Shown: positions 1-5,381 of the stretch, in pieces
Numbering within the stretch: position 1 is the stretch's first letter
Layout of the letters: every line of letters begins with the position of its first letter
Assembly (NCBI GenBank): GCA_015064665.1
Contig: SVRU01000106.1
Location: 1 to 5,381 of the forward strand
Length of the DNA: 5,381 bases
Source: Oscillospiraceae bacterium
GTDB taxonomy: Bacteria > Bacillota_A > Clostridia > Oscillospirales > CAG-272
Direction of reading: 5' to 3'
Position numbers and translations under genes: made by a program
The notes under the pieces: generated by a model
The model's database searches: none
The model's input: the letters and a program-made list of their open reading frames with translations, nothing else
Told to the model about the DNA's origin: nothing

Positions 1-1469
1 TCCTCTGCAGGCTCTATTGACGGGCATACGATATAGCATTGTCCACCCTTTTCCACCTGCTTTGATATGAAGGAATTCAATCGGTCGCGGTAGCTATCGT
101 CAACCGCAAAGGTATCCACCCGCATTCGTCCTTTCGGCATCTCGGTGATTCTAGAAATATCAAGGTCGCCGTACATTGTAAGCGCAAGCGATCTTGGAAT
201 GGGGGTCGCGCTCATAACGAGCATATGTGCATTTTTGGATTTATCCTTCAGCGTTGCGCGTTGAGCAACGCCGAAACGGTGCTGCTCGTCGGTTATAACA
301 AGTCCTAGATTCGAAAAATCCACGTTGTCGGAAATCAAAGCGTGAGTTCCGATAATTACCTGAATTTCGTTGTTTTTGAGCTCGGAATAAATTCTTTTTT
401 TCTCTTTCTGTGAAGTAGAGCCGAGTAAAAGCTCGGTTTTTACGTTTAGCTTTTCGAAGAGAGCCTTAACGTCTTGAAAGTGCTGTCTTGCAAGAATTTC
501 CGTCGGAGCCATAAGCGCTGACTGATAACCGCTTTTTGCCGCAATATAAATAGCCATTACCGCGCAAATCGTTTTTCCCGAGCCTACGTCGCCTACGAGA
601 ATTCTCGTCATAGGGCGGATTTTTCCGTCTGCTTTTTTGATTACCGTATCTTTATAAATATCGTTCACGGCGTTTTTTTGAGAGCGCGTCAGCTCGTACG
701 GCAAAAGATTTGTCAGCGGTGTAAGGTCACAGGGGGAGAAGCTTACTCCGTTGATGTCAAGTCGTTTTCCCGATGACAGAGAAATTCCTATTCCGAACGT
801 TAGCATCTCGTCAAAAGCCAATCGTGAAAGCGCCTTTGAAAGCGCCTCTTCACTCTCGGGAAAATGAACGTTTTTCAGCGCGTATGAAAGAACGGGCAGG
901 GAATATTTTATTCTGATATCGTCAGGCAACGGGTCGTTTATCATCGCAATCGACGAGTCGATTGCGATTCTTGTTATTTTATCAATGAATTTTGAAGATA
1001 TACCGTCTGTCAAGGGATATATCGGAACGAGCGGCGGAAGCTCCTTGCCCGGTATTATGGGCTCGTATTTTGGATTCACGAGTTGAATTTTGTTTTTTGC
1101 GAGCGTTGCCTTTCCAAAGAAGCGAAAGACGGCTCCCGTATGAAAAATATCTTTAACGTAAGGCGAATTAAAAAAAACAACCTCGCATACCCCGCTGTCG
1201 TCAAATGCTTTAAACTTGGATATTGTCATTCCGCGGCGTATTGCGGCGGATGAAACCTCCGTTCCGACCGTCAGTATGAGTGCCTCTTTTTTTTCAAGCT
1301 CGATTTCCGAGAGGAGCTTTACGTTTCCGCGTTTTTCATAAGCTTTTGGGTATAGGTATATAAGGTCTTCGAACGTATTTATACCAAGCTTTTGAAGCTG
1401 TTTTTGCCGCGTAGCTCCGACACTTGGAAGCTCGGTAACGGGACTTTGCGGAGTGTGTCTTGCAGCCAT
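1..1469 (-). CDS. recG: ATP-dependent DNA helicase RecG (partial, C-terminal end outside window)
   Basis: RecG is a superfamily 2 helicase/translocase that regresses stalled replication forks and processes recombination intermediates. The reading frame starts at the ATG whose first base is 1469 and stays open for 489 codons to the left edge. Seen in order: an N-terminal segment with LPSVG and GINTFEDLIYLYP (residues 15-41); a wedge/OB-fold-like region (about 64-137) followed by the RecG-like stretch LVPIYPLTDGISSK (147-160); Walker A GDVGSGKT (293-300); APTEILARQHF (321-331); GTHAL (374-378); the Walker B/motif II form DEQHRFG characteristic of RecG (394-400); and motif III SATPIPRSLALT (420-431). 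The frame breaks off at the start of the second RecA-like domain (GGQCYIVCPSIEP). Family members are about 680-700 residues, so roughly 200 residues, including motifs V-VI, lie outside. The start is fixed by AAAGGAG at 1476-1482, 6 nt upstream. No frameshift or missing catalytic residue is seen in the part present. Confidence 0.97.
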   Translation of the reverse strand, partial: MAARHTPQSPVTELPSVGATRQKQLQKLGINTFEDLIYLYPKAYEKRGNVKLLSEIELEKKEALILTVGTEVSSAAIRRGMTISKFKAFDDSGVCEVVFFNSPYVKDIFHTGAVFRFFGKATLAKNKIQLVNPKYEPIIPGKELPPLVPIYPLTDGISSKFIDKITRIAIDSSIAMINDPLPDDIRIKYSLPVLSYALKNVHFPESEEALSKALSRLAFDEMLTFGIGISLSSGKRLDINGVSFSPCDLTPLTNLLPYELTRSQKNAVNDIYKDTVIKKADGKIRPMTRILVGDVGSGKTICAVMAIYIAAKSGYQSALMAPTEILARQHFQDVKALFEKLNVKTELLLGSTSQKEKKRIYSELKNNEIQVIIGTHALISDNVDFSNLGLVITDEQHRFGVAQRATLKDKSKNAHMLVMSATPIPRSLALTMYGDLDISRITEMPKGRMRVDTFAVDDSYRDRLNSFISKQVEKGGQCYIVCPSIEPAE

Positions 1470-1475
1470 AATAAA

Positions 1476-1482
1476 CTCCTTT
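1476..1482 (-). promoter_or_regulatory. Ribosome binding site of recG
   Basis: On the minus strand this reads AAAGGAG and ends 6 nt before the ATG at 1469. It supports this start codon over any internal one. Confidence 0.85.
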
Positions 1483-1497
1483 CGTAAATATAATATT

Positions 1498-1526
1498 ATT
1501 TTACACTATTTTTTTCATTATTTCAA
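1498..1526 (-). promoter_or_regulatory. Sigma-A-type promoter of recG
   Basis: On the minus strand a -35 TTGAAA (1521-1526) and a -10 TAAAAT (1498-1503) are separated by exactly 17 nt. Each hexamer differs from the consensus by one base. Transcription would start near 1491, giving a leader of about 22 nt that contains the recG ribosome binding site. The assignment rests on sequence match and placement only. Confidence 0.7.
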
Positions 1527-1615
1527 GGACTAGAAGTTAAAATGATTGTTTTTCGGCAAATAATTTGAAGCCGGGCTTTATTCACAGATTATTTTAAAAA
1601 AATTCTTAAAATACA

Positions 1616-1644
1616 TTTACAAAATATTTTATTTATGGTATAAT
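1616..1644 (+). promoter_or_regulatory. Sigma-A-type promoter of the DUF2232-gdpP-rplI-dnaB operon
   Basis: A -35 TTTACA (1616-1621) and a perfect -10 TATAAT (1639-1644) are spaced 17 nt apart. A TGG triplet directly before the -10 (TG at 1636-1637) makes it an extended -10. The flanks are very AT-rich, including A/T runs just upstream of the -35 that could act as an UP element. The predicted start is near 1651, giving a leader of about 74 nt before the ATG at 1725. No comparable promoter is obvious in the short gaps further downstream, so this one probably serves the whole operon. Confidence 0.75.
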
Positions 1645-1674
1645 AATATGAAAAATTATCCGCAGGAGAGCAGA

Positions 1675-1686
1675 ATGAATTTTTAA
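1675..1686 (+). other. Three-codon upstream ORF (M-N-F-stop) in the operon leader
   Basis: ATG AAT TTT TAA is preceded by AGGAG at 1664-1668 with a 6-nt spacer. That is as good an initiation site as the one used by the DUF2232 gene 39 nt further on. The frame that runs into the DUF2232 ATG at 1725 is free of stops across this site. A -1 slip on the run of five T at 1680-1684, just before the UAA, would therefore yield MNFLKRYKFYFLAREIQ fused to the annotated start. This could be a leader peptide, a programmed or transcriptional slippage site, a one-base sequencing error in a homopolymer, or chance. Translation is not shown. Confidence 0.35.
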
Positions 1687-1713
1687 AACGTTATAAATTC
1701 TATTTTCTTGCTC

Positions 1714-1718
1714 GGGAG
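1714..1718 (+). promoter_or_regulatory. Ribosome binding site of the DUF2232 gene
   Basis: GGGAG ends 6 nt before the ATG at 1725. It supports 1725 as a genuine start, even though the frame is open upstream as far as 1647 with no in-frame ATG, GTG or TTG. Confidence 0.75.
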
Positions 1719-1724
1719 ATACAA

Positions 1725-2714
1725 ATGCTTTTGTCGCAAAATTATAAAAACTCATATTCCTCAGCAATGACAAGACTTGCCGTGTCTTGTGTGTTGAGCG
1801 TTATCGGATGCATTTTGCTCGGTTACTTTATGTTGCCGCTTGCGGCGGCTTTTTATGCCGGTATTCTTCTTTATGAAAAACCGAATAAACGTATTCTGTC
1901 CTACGTGATTCCCATAGTGATGTTCACCTTGAATCTTCTTTTAAGCGGACCTTTTTCGCTTGAAGCGATATCCTACGTGTTAGTTGGAGCCGTTATTTAT
2001 ACCTGCACGTCAAAGAAGAGGTCTAAAGGGGAGTCGGTTTTTTGGACGACCCTGCTGATTGCCGCTTTGATACTGATATCGGCAATTATTCTGCCGTTTG
2101 ACCTTAACGGCTCGGTCAGTTATATATCTATAAAGCAATTCTATTCAAATCTTTATTTCAACTATCGAACGGCATTCGTTGATTATATAACCTCGCTGAA
2201 GAAAACATCCTCAAGCGGATTGATGTTTTTTGCGTTCAATACCTTTGAGGCGGAAGCAATGTTTGACGATCTCGTTATGTCAACTGTTCCCGTAATGATT
2301 ATCTTGGCGTTTGCGCTCAGCGGCTTTTCACTTAAGATTTTTTCAAAAATCGTTTTTAAATACTCCGGTGAGGACTCGGGACTTGACGCCTGGGATTTTA
2401 AAACCTCGAATACCGTTGCGTATTTTTACGTTATAGTCTCCGTGCTTACGATGCTCAACCGCTTTAACGGCAGTGTGTACGATTATACGTTGTCTGCCGT
2501 TGATACCGTGTTTTTAGCCGTTTTCGCCTATATCGGAATAAAAAGCTTTTACCGTTTTCTTGCGTCGCGGGGCAGAAGCACCTTCTTTTCGACCGTCGTT
2601 CTTGTAATTCTTATCGTATTGCTTTCCTCGAATGCCTTAAGTATTCTGTCTTATATCGGCGTGGTTGTCAATATAATTAAGAACAAACCGGAAAAGAGCA
2701 GTGAAACGAAATAA
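1725..2714 (+). CDS. DUF2232 (YybS-like) integral membrane protein
   Basis: This is a 329-residue polytopic membrane protein without an assigned biochemical role. Hydrophobic segments are visible at about 16-34, 35-50, 57-74, 78-95, 106-124, 182-208, 230-243, 254-279 and 287-318, which suggests eight or nine membrane passes. A hydrophilic loop with several aromatic and charged residues lies between the fifth and sixth (about 125-181). A lysine-rich tail (NKPEKSSETK) ends the protein. Length, topology and position directly before gdpP match the YybS/DUF2232 family, whose B. subtilis member also precedes gdpP, rplI and the replicative helicase gene. The assignment rests mainly on this synteny and topology, with some support from the segment LDAWDFK before the seventh hydrophobic stretch. 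It is probably co-transcribed with gdpP after a 35-nt gap. Involvement in c-di-AMP signalling or in solute or ion transport is inference only. Confidence 0.8.
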   Translation: MLLSQNYKNSYSSAMTRLAVSCVLSVIGCILLGYFMLPLAAAFYAGILLYEKPNKRILSYVIPIVMFTLNLLLSGPFSLEAISYVLVGAVIYTCTSKKRSKGESVFWTTLLIAALILISAIILPFDLNGSVSYISIKQFYSNLYFNYRTAFVDYITSLKKTSSSGLMFFAFNTFEAEAMFDDLVMSTVPVMIILAFALSGFSLKIFSKIVFKYSGEDSGLDAWDFKTSNTVAYFYVIVSVLTMLNRFNGSVYDYTLSAVDTVFLAVFAYIGIKSFYRFLASRGRSTFFSTVVLVILIVLLSSNALSILSYIGVVVNIIKNKPEKSSETK

Positions 2715-2735
2715 TCAATTTAACTTCTTTCTATG

Positions 2736-2741
2736 AAAGGA
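2736..2741 (+). promoter_or_regulatory. Ribosome binding site deciding the gdpP start
   Basis: AAAGGA touches the upstream in-frame ATG at 2741, leaving no usable spacer for it. It lies 8 nt before the ATG at 2750, which is a normal distance. The start at 2750 is therefore preferred, removing three residues (MIA) from the longest open frame. Confidence 0.75.
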
Positions 2742-2749
2742 TGATTGCT

Positions 2750-4750
2750 ATGTCATCTAAGAACAAAAGATTCGGCAAATTCCGCGTACCGTACGCATCA
2801 AGATTTGAAATTGCGTTATGTATAGCGCTCGCTTGCGTAAATATTGCCTTGCTTGCGGTTTTCTGTGAATTTTTCAATATTTCAGCCGTCTTCTCCTCGG
2901 TGTTTGTCGCGCTCGTATATCTTGTTGAGGTCGCGATAATTGAAATGAATCATAAATCGAACCTCAAGTTTCTTCCGAGGAAAAATATTCACAGATTGCT
3001 TGAAGAGGACGGAAGCATAGTTATTAAAAATTCGCTTTTACCTGTCGTAGCGCTTGATATTCACGGCACGGTTCTTTGGTATAACGATTCGATGAGAGCT
3101 ATTATACCGAGCGAGGAAACCTTGGTCGGCGGAAATATCGACAGAATTTTTTCGAGCGAATTTGATTCCGACTCCTTCTCGGATATGACGGTAACCGTTA
3201 ACGGCCGCCTTTATAAAGTTGAGGGCTTTAAGGTCAGCGAAGAGGGCGAGGGGCTTTTTCTTGCAATGCTCACCGACGTTACCGCGCTTACCGAAGCCGA
3301 GAAAAGATATACCGATGAAAGAGTCGTCGTTGCCTACATCGCCATAGATAACGTTGAGGATATGCTGCAATACGTTCACGAGCAGTCAAGAGATGCCGTG
3401 GCGGTAGTCGATGACAAGCTTAAGCGTTGGGCGGCGTCGGTCAACGGTGTAATAAAATCCTATGATAACGATAAATACGTAATGTTCTTTGATTCCAAGT
3501 ACCTCGATGAATGCATAAACGACAGATTCGCAATACTCGATACGATAAGAGATACCAGAGTCGGTGACAGCGTGTCCTTGACCGTTTCAATCGGTGTTTC
3601 AAGGATAAAAGGCTCGTTGCGAGATAGGGAGCTTGCCGCAAGGGAAGCTATCGATATGGCACTTCAGCGCGGCGGTGACCAGGCGGTTTATAAGACCGAA
3701 ACCACCACCGAATATTTCGGCGGAAGAACGAAATCCGTCTACAAAAGAGCAAACGTACGCTCAAGAACCTTTACCAATCAGCTCACCGCGCTTATGGCGA
3801 GAGCCGATAACGTAATTATAATGGGTCACAGATACGGTGACTTTGATTCCTTCGGCGCGTCCGTCGGCGTTGCCCGTCTGTGTATGCTTTGCGGAGTCAA
3901 GGTTAATATTGCCGTCGACTTGAGGGATAAAAACCTTGGTCCTTGTATCAAAATGATGCAGGATAACGAAACCTACTCCAAGATATTCGTTGACAACGCC
4001 GAGGGACTTGACCTTGTCGGTCCGGATACTCTTATAGTTCTCGTTGACCATAACGCTGTCGAGCGCGCGCAGTTCTCGGATATAGCGAAAAAGGTCAATA
4101 CCGTAGCAATTATCGACCACCACAGAAAAATCGATAAGCTTCCCGATACCGTGAAGCTTTCCTATATCGAGCCCTCTGCGTCGAGCGCGTGTGAGCTCGT
4201 TGCCGAAATGCTTGAGAACGCTATAAGCTCGCAAAACCTTTTGAAAGAGGTTGCCGATATGCTTCTCTCGGGTATCCTTCTCGATACGAAGCAGTTTACA
4301 AGAAGCACGGGAACGCGTACCTTTGGTGCGGCGCAGTACTTAAGAGGCGCGGGCGCAAGTCCCACCGACGTTTATAATATGTTTAAAACCTCTGCGGAGG
4401 ATCTTTCCAAGGAGGCGCGTTTCCATACCGCAATTTTCACGTACAGAGAAAATATTGCCATCTCTGCGTGCGACGGCGAAACCGATGAAACCTATCGCGT
4501 AATCGCTTCTAAGGCGGCGGATAAAATGCTTACTCTGCGCGGTATTGACGCGGCGTTTACCCTCGTTCGCATCGGCGAGCAGATACACATATCCGGCCGT
4601 TCCAACGGCAAGGTCAACGTACAGCTTATACTTGAAAAATTCCATGGCGGCGGCCACTTTGACGTTGCGGGAGCGCAGGTTTTGTCGGATTCTGTAACCG
4701 ACGTGCTTGAAACGCTTAAGCTTGGAATTGACGACTATTTTGAACAGTAA
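2750..4750 (+). CDS. gdpP: Cyclic-di-AMP phosphodiesterase GdpP (DHH/DHHA1 family)
   Basis: This membrane-anchored enzyme hydrolyses c-di-AMP to linear pApA and so helps set the level of a messenger controlling potassium/osmolyte balance and cell-wall stress. Of 666 residues (family about 650-670), seen in order are: two membrane helices at about 20-38 and 42-64; a PAS-like domain at about 85-177; a degenerate GGDEF domain at about 192-315, with SYDND at 237-241 where an active cyclase has GGDEF; and a DHH phosphoesterase domain with motif GHRYGDFDS (359-367), VDHN (432-435), the name-giving DHH (456-458) and D512 in LLDTKQFT. The C-terminal DHHA1 domain has GGGH (633-636) followed by VAGAQ. 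All metal-binding His/Asp positions expected for the family appear present, so it should be active. The degenerate GGDEF is normal for GdpP, where that domain is not a diguanylate cyclase. It sits 15 nt before rplI, the conserved arrangement in Firmicutes. Confidence 0.97.
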   Translation: MSSKNKRFGKFRVPYASRFEIALCIALACVNIALLAVFCEFFNISAVFSSVFVALVYLVEVAIIEMNHKSNLKFLPRKNIHRLLEEDGSIVIKNSLLPVVALDIHGTVLWYNDSMRAIIPSEETLVGGNIDRIFSSEFDSDSFSDMTVTVNGRLYKVEGFKVSEEGEGLFLAMLTDVTALTEAEKRYTDERVVVAYIAIDNVEDMLQYVHEQSRDAVAVVDDKLKRWAASVNGVIKSYDNDKYVMFFDSKYLDECINDRFAILDTIRDTRVGDSVSLTVSIGVSRIKGSLRDRELAAREAIDMALQRGGDQAVYKTETTTEYFGGRTKSVYKRANVRSRTFTNQLTALMARADNVIIMGHRYGDFDSFGASVGVARLCMLCGVKVNIAVDLRDKNLGPCIKMMQDNETYSKIFVDNAEGLDLVGPDTLIVLVDHNAVERAQFSDIAKKVNTVAIIDHHRKIDKLPDTVKLSYIEPSASSACELVAEMLENAISSQNLLKEVADMLLSGILLDTKQFTRSTGTRTFGAAQYLRGAGASPTDVYNMFKTSAEDLSKEARFHTAIFTYRENIAISACDGETDETYRVIASKAADKMLTLRGIDAAFTLVRIGEQIHISGRSNGKVNVQLILEKFHGGGHFDVAGAQVLSDSVTDVLETLKLGIDDYFEQ

Positions 4751-4752
4751 AT

Positions 4753-4758
4753 AAGGAG
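4753..4758 (+). promoter_or_regulatory. Ribosome binding site of rplI
   Basis: AAGGAG with a 7-nt spacer to the ATG at 4766, lying just after the gdpP stop. It is the strongest site of the downstream operon genes, as expected for a ribosomal protein. Confidence 0.85.
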
Positions 4759-4765
4759 ATAAATT

Positions 4766-5209
4766 ATGAAGGTTATTTTGCTTTGCGACGTAAAAGGACA
4801 GGGAAAGAAGGACCAGATTGTTGACGTATCCGACGGATACGCGCGCAACTTCCTTTTCCCGCAGAAAAAAGCCATTCCCGCTGATGCAAAAGCGACGAGT
4901 GAGCTCAAGAGTAAGGAAGAGTCCAAGCAGTACAAAATCAGCGAGGAGAGAAAGGCGGCGCAGGCTCTTGCCGATAAAATCAAGGAAACCTCGGTTGATA
5001 TCGTAATGGGTCACGGCGCTGACGGAAGGCTTTACGGCTCGGTCACCTCTAAGGATATAGCCGAAAGTCTCTCAAAGCTTATAAATGCCGAAGTTGATAA
5101 GAGAAAAATTAACCTCAAGGAATCAATTAAGGCGTACGGAAATTATGAGGTTGAAATCAAGCTCTATCAGGACGTAAGCGCAAAATTTATAGTAAAAGTA
5201 CACGACTGA
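4766..5209 (+). CDS. rplI: Large-subunit ribosomal protein bL9
   Basis: L9 binds 23S rRNA through its N-terminal domain at the base of the L1 stalk, and its long helix carries the C-terminal domain away from the ribosome surface. It affects reading-frame maintenance. The 147-residue product has the usual family length. The N-terminal domain starts [17 protein letters not shown] and carries the L9 signature region [18 protein letters not shown] (residues 23-40). A charged helical linker follows at about 44-75 ([23 protein letters not shown]). The C-terminal domain includes [19 protein letters not shown] (84-102) and ends in KFIVKVHD. It lies 15 nt after gdpP and 19 nt before dnaB, so it is almost certainly co-transcribed with both. 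Confidence 0.98.
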   Translation: MKVILLCDVKGQGKKDQIVDVSDGYARNFLFPQKKAIPADAKATSELKSKEESKQYKISEERKAAQALADKIKETSVDIVMGHGADGRLYGSVTSKDIAESLSKLINAEVDKRKINLKESIKAYGNYEVEIKLYQDVSAKFIVKVHD

Positions 5210-5228
5210 AAGTCTGACGGGAATAAAA

Positions 5229-5381
5229 ATGGATAATAGCAGCATTGTAAAACAAATGCCGGTAAGCATTGAGGCGGAGCAGGCGTTGCTCGGCTCTCTT
5301 ATAATCAATCCCGAGTCCTTTGATAAGGTTGCGGGCTTCATAACGGCAAACGATTTTTATCTTGACGAGCATAAGCATATC
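5229..5381 (+). CDS. dnaB: Replicative DNA helicase DnaB (partial, N-terminal 51 codons)
   Basis: DnaB is the ring-shaped hexameric helicase that unwinds DNA ahead of the replication fork (called DnaC in B. subtilis). Only the start of the N-terminal DnaB domain lies in the window. After a short leader (MDNSSIVKQ) comes the family pattern MPVSIEAEQALLGSLIINPE (residues 10-29), then DFYLDEHKHI (42-51) at the right edge, matching the usual FY...H..I segment. The RecA-like ATPase domain is outside. The start at 5229 has only a weak GGGA (5219-5222) ribosome binding site with a 6-nt spacer. The in-frame ATG at codon 10 has no better site, so 5229 is kept. The gene follows rplI by 19 nt. Confidence 0.93.
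   Translation, partial: MDNSSIVKQMPVSIEAEQALLGSLIINPESFDKVAGFITANDFYLDEHKHI

Noticed and set aside
1648..1686. Longer 12-codon leader ORF starting at ATG 1648
   Set aside because: This ATG lies 4 nt after the -10 hexamer, at or before the predicted transcription start, and has no ribosome binding site in the transcript.
2741..2749. Upstream in-frame ATG for gdpP
   Set aside because: The AAAGG sequence directly abuts this ATG, leaving no spacer; the ATG at 2750 has normal spacing.
3038..3379. A 113-codon minus-strand open frame inside gdpP
   Set aside because: Antisense to the PAS-like region; no motif seen, consistent with a shadow frame.
3761..4234. A 157-codon open frame on the minus strand inside gdpP
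   Set aside because: It lies wholly antisense to the DHH domain coding region, with no recognisable protein features; a shadow of gdpP.
4705..4765. Possible internal promoter ahead of rplI (TTGAAA near 4706)
   Set aside because: No acceptable -10 hexamer lies 16-18 nt downstream, and the stretch is gdpP coding sequence.
4340..5014. A 224-codon open frame on the minus strand opposite the end of gdpP and the start of rplI
   Set aside because: It overlaps two confidently identified genes, crosses their junction, shows no recognisable domain, and arises from the codon bias of the sense genes.
5210..5228. Terminator between rplI and dnaB
   Set aside because: The gap is only 19 nt, with no inverted repeat followed by a T run.

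Overview
The window carries five protein-coding genes typical of a low-to-mid-GC Gram-positive bacterium, most likely a member of the Clostridia. The evidence is strong AGGAG-type ribosome binding sites, sigma-A-like promoters in an AT-rich spacer, and the order DUF2232/YybS membrane protein - GdpP - ribosomal protein L9 - DnaB. That order matches the yybS-gdpP(yybT)-rplI-dnaC block of Bacillus subtilis. The sequence alone does not support a finer taxonomic call.

Layout: positions 1-1469 on the minus strand hold the first 489 codons of recG, a DNA-repair helicase whose C-terminal end lies beyond the left edge. Positions 1470-1724 are a 255-bp AT-rich divergent intergenic region. It has one well-formed promoter facing recG (TTGAAA-17-TAAAAT) and one facing right (TTTACA-17-TATAAT, with an extended -10). 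The rightward transcript would start near 1651 and run through a DUF2232 membrane protein (1725-2714), the cyclic-di-AMP phosphodiesterase gdpP (2750-4750), rplI (4766-5209) and the first 51 codons of dnaB (5229 to the right edge). The gaps in this series are 35, 15 and 19 nt and no terminator is visible, so it reads as one operon.

How the genes relate: GdpP hydrolyses the second messenger c-di-AMP. The DUF2232 protein next to it is a polytopic membrane protein of unknown function. L9 is a structural protein of the large ribosomal subunit. DnaB is the replicative helicase and RecG remodels stalled replication forks. Two replication-fork helicases therefore flank a c-di-AMP turnover gene.

This is largely conserved housekeeping DNA and I see no mobile element, CRISPR array, tRNA, rRNA or evident novel system. 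The most notable oddity is in the leader of the DUF2232 gene. A strong ribosome binding site there drives a three-codon ORF (M-N-F-stop) over a run of five T. A -1 slip on that run, or one extra T, would fuse this start in frame to the DUF2232 reading frame.
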